Source: an uncultured Eubacteriales bacterium
GTDB taxonomy: Bacteria > Bacillota > Clostridia > Oscillospirales > Butyricicoccaceae
Direction of reading: 5' to 3'
Length of the DNA stretch: 15,754 bases
NCBI GenBank assembly: GCA_900555855.1
Contig: USML01000038.1
Location: 1 to 15,754 of the forward strand
Of this stretch, positions 14,279 through 15,754 are shown piece by piece (position 1 is the stretch's first letter; each line of letters opens with the position of its first letter). The translations under genes and the position numbers were made by a program. Under the pieces are notes generated by a model. The model was not told the DNA's origin, did not search any database, and saw only the letters and a program-made list of their open reading frames with translations.

Positions 14279-14286
14279 TGGACCGG

Positions 14287-14892
14287 ATGGATCGGGAATG
14301 GAAGCCGATGGAGATCACCACCGGCGTTTTGTCCGGCCGGGCCGGAATGACGGAATATGCGCTGCGCTACCCTGTGGCGCAGGAGGGCGCGGCCGCCTTT
14401 GACCGGTGGTGGCTGAAGCGGGCGGAAGCGCTGCGGCGGCGCTGTATCCGGGAGGGCGGACAGCTTCCCACGCACTGGGCCGCGGAATGGCAGGAGACGC
14501 TGCAGAGCCCCCGGGCGGTCTCCGGCTTTTTGGATGTGAGCCGAAGGACCGGCTTCGCCGACTGGCGTCTGCTGCGCATCTCCGCCACCTTTCTGGCGGG
14601 AGAGCCGCGCCCGGCGCCACTTTCCGCTCTGTTTCTGCCGGGAAGGCAGCAGCAGCTCCGGCCGCTGCTGGAGCAGAAGCTGGCCGACCTTGCCCGGCAG
14701 ACGGAGACGCCCTTTTACCGCTGCCCGGCGCAGGGGCTTCCGGCGGCGCTGCGCTCCGGCGGCTATTATCTGACGGAGGAGGGGCTGGCGCTGTGGTTTC
14801 CACAGGAGAGCCTGGCGCCCCGCAATGCCGGCCTGCCGACGGTGCTTTTGCCCTATGCGGCGCTGGAGGGCCTGCTGCGTTTTTCATTTTGA
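14287..14892 (+). CDS. RsiV-like protein with DUF3298-type C-terminus, no membrane segment
   Basis: This protein has 201 residues. The C-terminal half (about 105-200) resembles DUF3298 as in the anti-sigma factor RsiV: a LSALFLPGRQQQLRPLLEQKL helix region, then GGYYLTEEGLALWFPQESLAP and a LPTVLLPYAAL strand. The N-terminal half is consistent with the DUF4163-like partner domain but is poorly conserved. Unlike RsiV there is no TM segment, signal peptide or N-terminal sigma-binding domain, and no sigma factor gene nearby, so an anti-sigma role should not be assumed; it is predicted cytoplasmic. Start ATG 14287 is chosen over in-frame GTG 14278 because GGGAGG (14273-14278) overlaps that GTG and sits 8 bases before the ATG. 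Arg-rich composition suits the GC-rich genome. Confidence 0.7.
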   Translation: MDREWKPMEITTGVLSGRAGMTEYALRYPVAQEGAAAFDRWWLKRAEALRRRCIREGGQLPTHWAAEWQETLQSPRAVSGFLDVSRRTGFADWRLLRISATFLAGEPRPAPLSALFLPGRQQQLRPLLEQKLADLARQTETPFYRCPAQGLPAALRSGGYYLTEEGLALWFPQESLAPRNAGLPTVLLPYAALEGLLRFSF

Positions 14893-14895
14893 GCA

Positions 14896-14924
14896 TTGAA
14901 AAAAGCCGGGAGCTGTGGTAAGAT
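14896..14924 (+). promoter_or_regulatory. Promoter for the two-TM protein gene
   Basis: TTGAAA (14896-14901), a 17-bp spacer and TAAGAT (14919-14924) with extended TGG. It begins 3 bases after the preceding stop. A start near 14931 excludes the ATG at 14923 as a translation start. Confidence 0.7.
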
Positions 14925-14952
14925 GAAAGAAAATGCTCCTGGGGGGATCGGG

Positions 14953-15519
14953 ATGGAAGAAAAGAAAAAGCGCCGGCCGCTGGCCGTGATCGCCTGGGTG
15001 CTGCTGGGGCTGATCCTGGCGCTGGCCTGCGCCGCGGCCGCCGGCTGGCAGGATCTGAGCTTCGGCCTGGGCCCCTGGGGCGCTTATACCACCGACGCCG
15101 ATTCGCTGTATCTGGCGGAGGCCTATCAGCAGGTCACTACCCGGGATCTGCTCATCACCGACCGGCGCAGCCCGCTGCAGGACGGCGGTCTGGTGGTCTA
15201 TCAGCTGGACGGCCAGCGCACCGTGGACCTTTACGACGACCTGCTGCAGGCGCCGCGGCTCTATGCGCAGGCGAAGGTCAGGGCCACCGTGCCGGAGCGG
15301 GTGATCCTTGTGCTGCGCGGCTGGGGGACGGCCGTGCGTCTGCTGCACGACTACCGCTATGCCATCTGGGGCGTTTCCGCCGCGCTGGCGCTGTTTGGCG
15401 CGGTCATGGGGCTGACGGCCCGGACCCGCTGGAAAAAGCGGCAGCAGAAGCTCATGCGCAGGAATTTTGCCGCCTTCGGCGAAAAATACCGTCAGGAGGA
15501 CGAGGAGATCCGCTATTGA
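14953..15519 (+). CDS. Two-TM membrane protein with possible degenerate signal-peptidase-like domain
   Basis: This is a 188-residue protein. A basic start (EEKKKRR) precedes membrane segment 1 (about 9-30). An external middle region (31-135) and membrane segment 2 (136-155) follow, then a highly charged cytoplasmic tail (156-188). The middle region has a weak resemblance to SipW-like signal peptidases: RDLLITDRR, GGLVVYQLDGQ, and a VPERVILVLRGWGTAVRLL stretch leading into the second TM. The SxMxP-type catalytic Ser motif was not seen, so activity is unlikely and the similarity may be chance. Start ATG 14953 is chosen because GGGGGGA lies 6-7 bases upstream and the promoter covers the alternative ATG 14923. 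It is a single-gene unit ending in a clear terminator. Confidence 0.65.
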   Translation: MEEKKKRRPLAVIAWVLLGLILALACAAAAGWQDLSFGLGPWGAYTTDADSLYLAEAYQQVTTRDLLITDRRSPLQDGGLVVYQLDGQRTVDLYDDLLQAPRLYAQAKVRATVPERVILVLRGWGTAVRLLHDYRYAIWGVSAALALFGAVMGLTARTRWKKRQQKLMRRNFAAFGEKYRQEDEEIRY

Positions 15520-15527
15520 AGACAGTC

Positions 15528-15568
15528 CGCCGCAGACCGCCGGTCTGCGGCGCTTTTCGCGCTTTTTA
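15528..15568 (+). terminator. Rho-independent terminator
   Basis: An 11-bp perfect stem CGCCGCAGACC / GGTCTGCGGCG with a 3-base loop (15539-15541), followed by CTTTT and, after CGCGC, a second run of five T. Confidence 0.85.
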
Positions 15569-15584
15569 AGATGGAAAGAGCCAC

Positions 15585-15613
15585 TTGTCTTGTCCGAAAG
15601 AATCTGCTACAAT
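15585..15613 (+). promoter_or_regulatory. Promoter for the gene at the right edge
   Basis: TTGTCT (15585-15590), a 17-bp spacer and TACAAT (15608-15613) with extended TGC. The start would be near 15620, downstream of a terminator, so it opens a new transcription unit. Confidence 0.7.
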
Positions 15614-15681
15614 AAACAGATACGAAACCGGTTCGCCGGAATGCCGTCAGAAGGGAAGTGTCCGCTATTCGGAAACAGATC

Positions 15682-15754
15682 ATGACCATCGCCTTTGACG
15701 ATGTAACGCTGCAGGAGGCCGTGGCCTTCGCCATGGACCATGTCCGGACCAGGC
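15682..15754 (+). CDS. Start of a gene cut by the window edge
   Basis: The frame from ATG 15682 is open to the edge: MTIAFDDVTLQEAVAFAMDH and a few more residues. An in-frame GTG at 15658 would add eight residues (VSAIRKQI) but has AAGGGA almost touching it, while ATG 15682 has only a weak CGGA; the choice is open. The opening FDDVTLQEAV resembles the N-terminus of WecG/TagA/CpsF glycosyltransferases, but 24 residues are too few to assign a function. The clear promoter upstream supports a real gene. Confidence 0.5.
   Translation, partial: MTIAFDDVTLQEAVAFAMDHVRTR

Noticed and set aside
14278..14280. GTG as start of the RsiV-like gene.
   Set aside because: It overlaps the Shine-Dalgarno; ATG 14287 has ideal spacing.
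14923..14925. ATG as start of the two-TM protein.
   Set aside because: It falls within the -10 element and upstream of the likely transcript start.

Overview
The window looks like a chromosomal segment from a high-GC Clostridia bacterium of the Oscillospiraceae/Ruminococcaceae type found in animal guts. This is inferred from GC-rich coding sequence, strong AGGAGG-type ribosome sites, and the Clostridia-typical families DUF3048, DUF4364 and DUF4317. No rRNA, tRNA, CRISPR array, insertion sequence or phage gene was seen, and no stretch longer than 300 bases lacks a gene.

Left region (1-3660, + strand): the 3' end of a chloramphenicol-acetyltransferase-like gene is followed by a response regulator, a BcrA-type ABC ATPase, an ABC-2 permease and a histidine kinase, closed by a bidirectional terminator. 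The ATPase has lost about 100 central codons and is frameshifted, so this transporter is probably dead although its promoter, permease and two-component pair look intact.

Second region (3700-6380): an XRE-type regulator (- strand) lies divergent to a two-gene + strand operon. That operon encodes a small, atypical Hanks-type Ser/Thr kinase and a zinc-ribbon/single-membrane-segment/beta-helix protein. This is the most interesting candidate module: a possible kinase, membrane sensor and DNA-binding regulator unit. The two divergent promoters face each other, so their transcripts would overlap.

Third region (6388-12404, - strand): a DUF4317 protein, then a complete Bce-type antimicrobial-peptide module. 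Its order in transcription is response regulator, intramembrane-sensing histidine kinase, ABC ATPase and 10-TM permease. A TTACA-N4-TGTAA palindrome precedes the ATPase gene and matches the known BceR-type operator. A second promoter with 22-bp-spaced direct repeats precedes the regulator gene.

Right region (12357-15754): a DUF4364-DUF3048 lipoprotein operon (- strand) is divergent from an RsiV-like DUF3298-type protein whose ribosome site can be sequestered in a hairpin. A two-TM protein vaguely resembling signal peptidases follows with its own promoter and terminator. The window ends in a new promoter and the first codons of a further gene.

Promoter calls rest on visual matches to sigma-A hexamers. 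Many of them carry an extended -10 (TGn) motif, which makes them more believable than hexamers alone.
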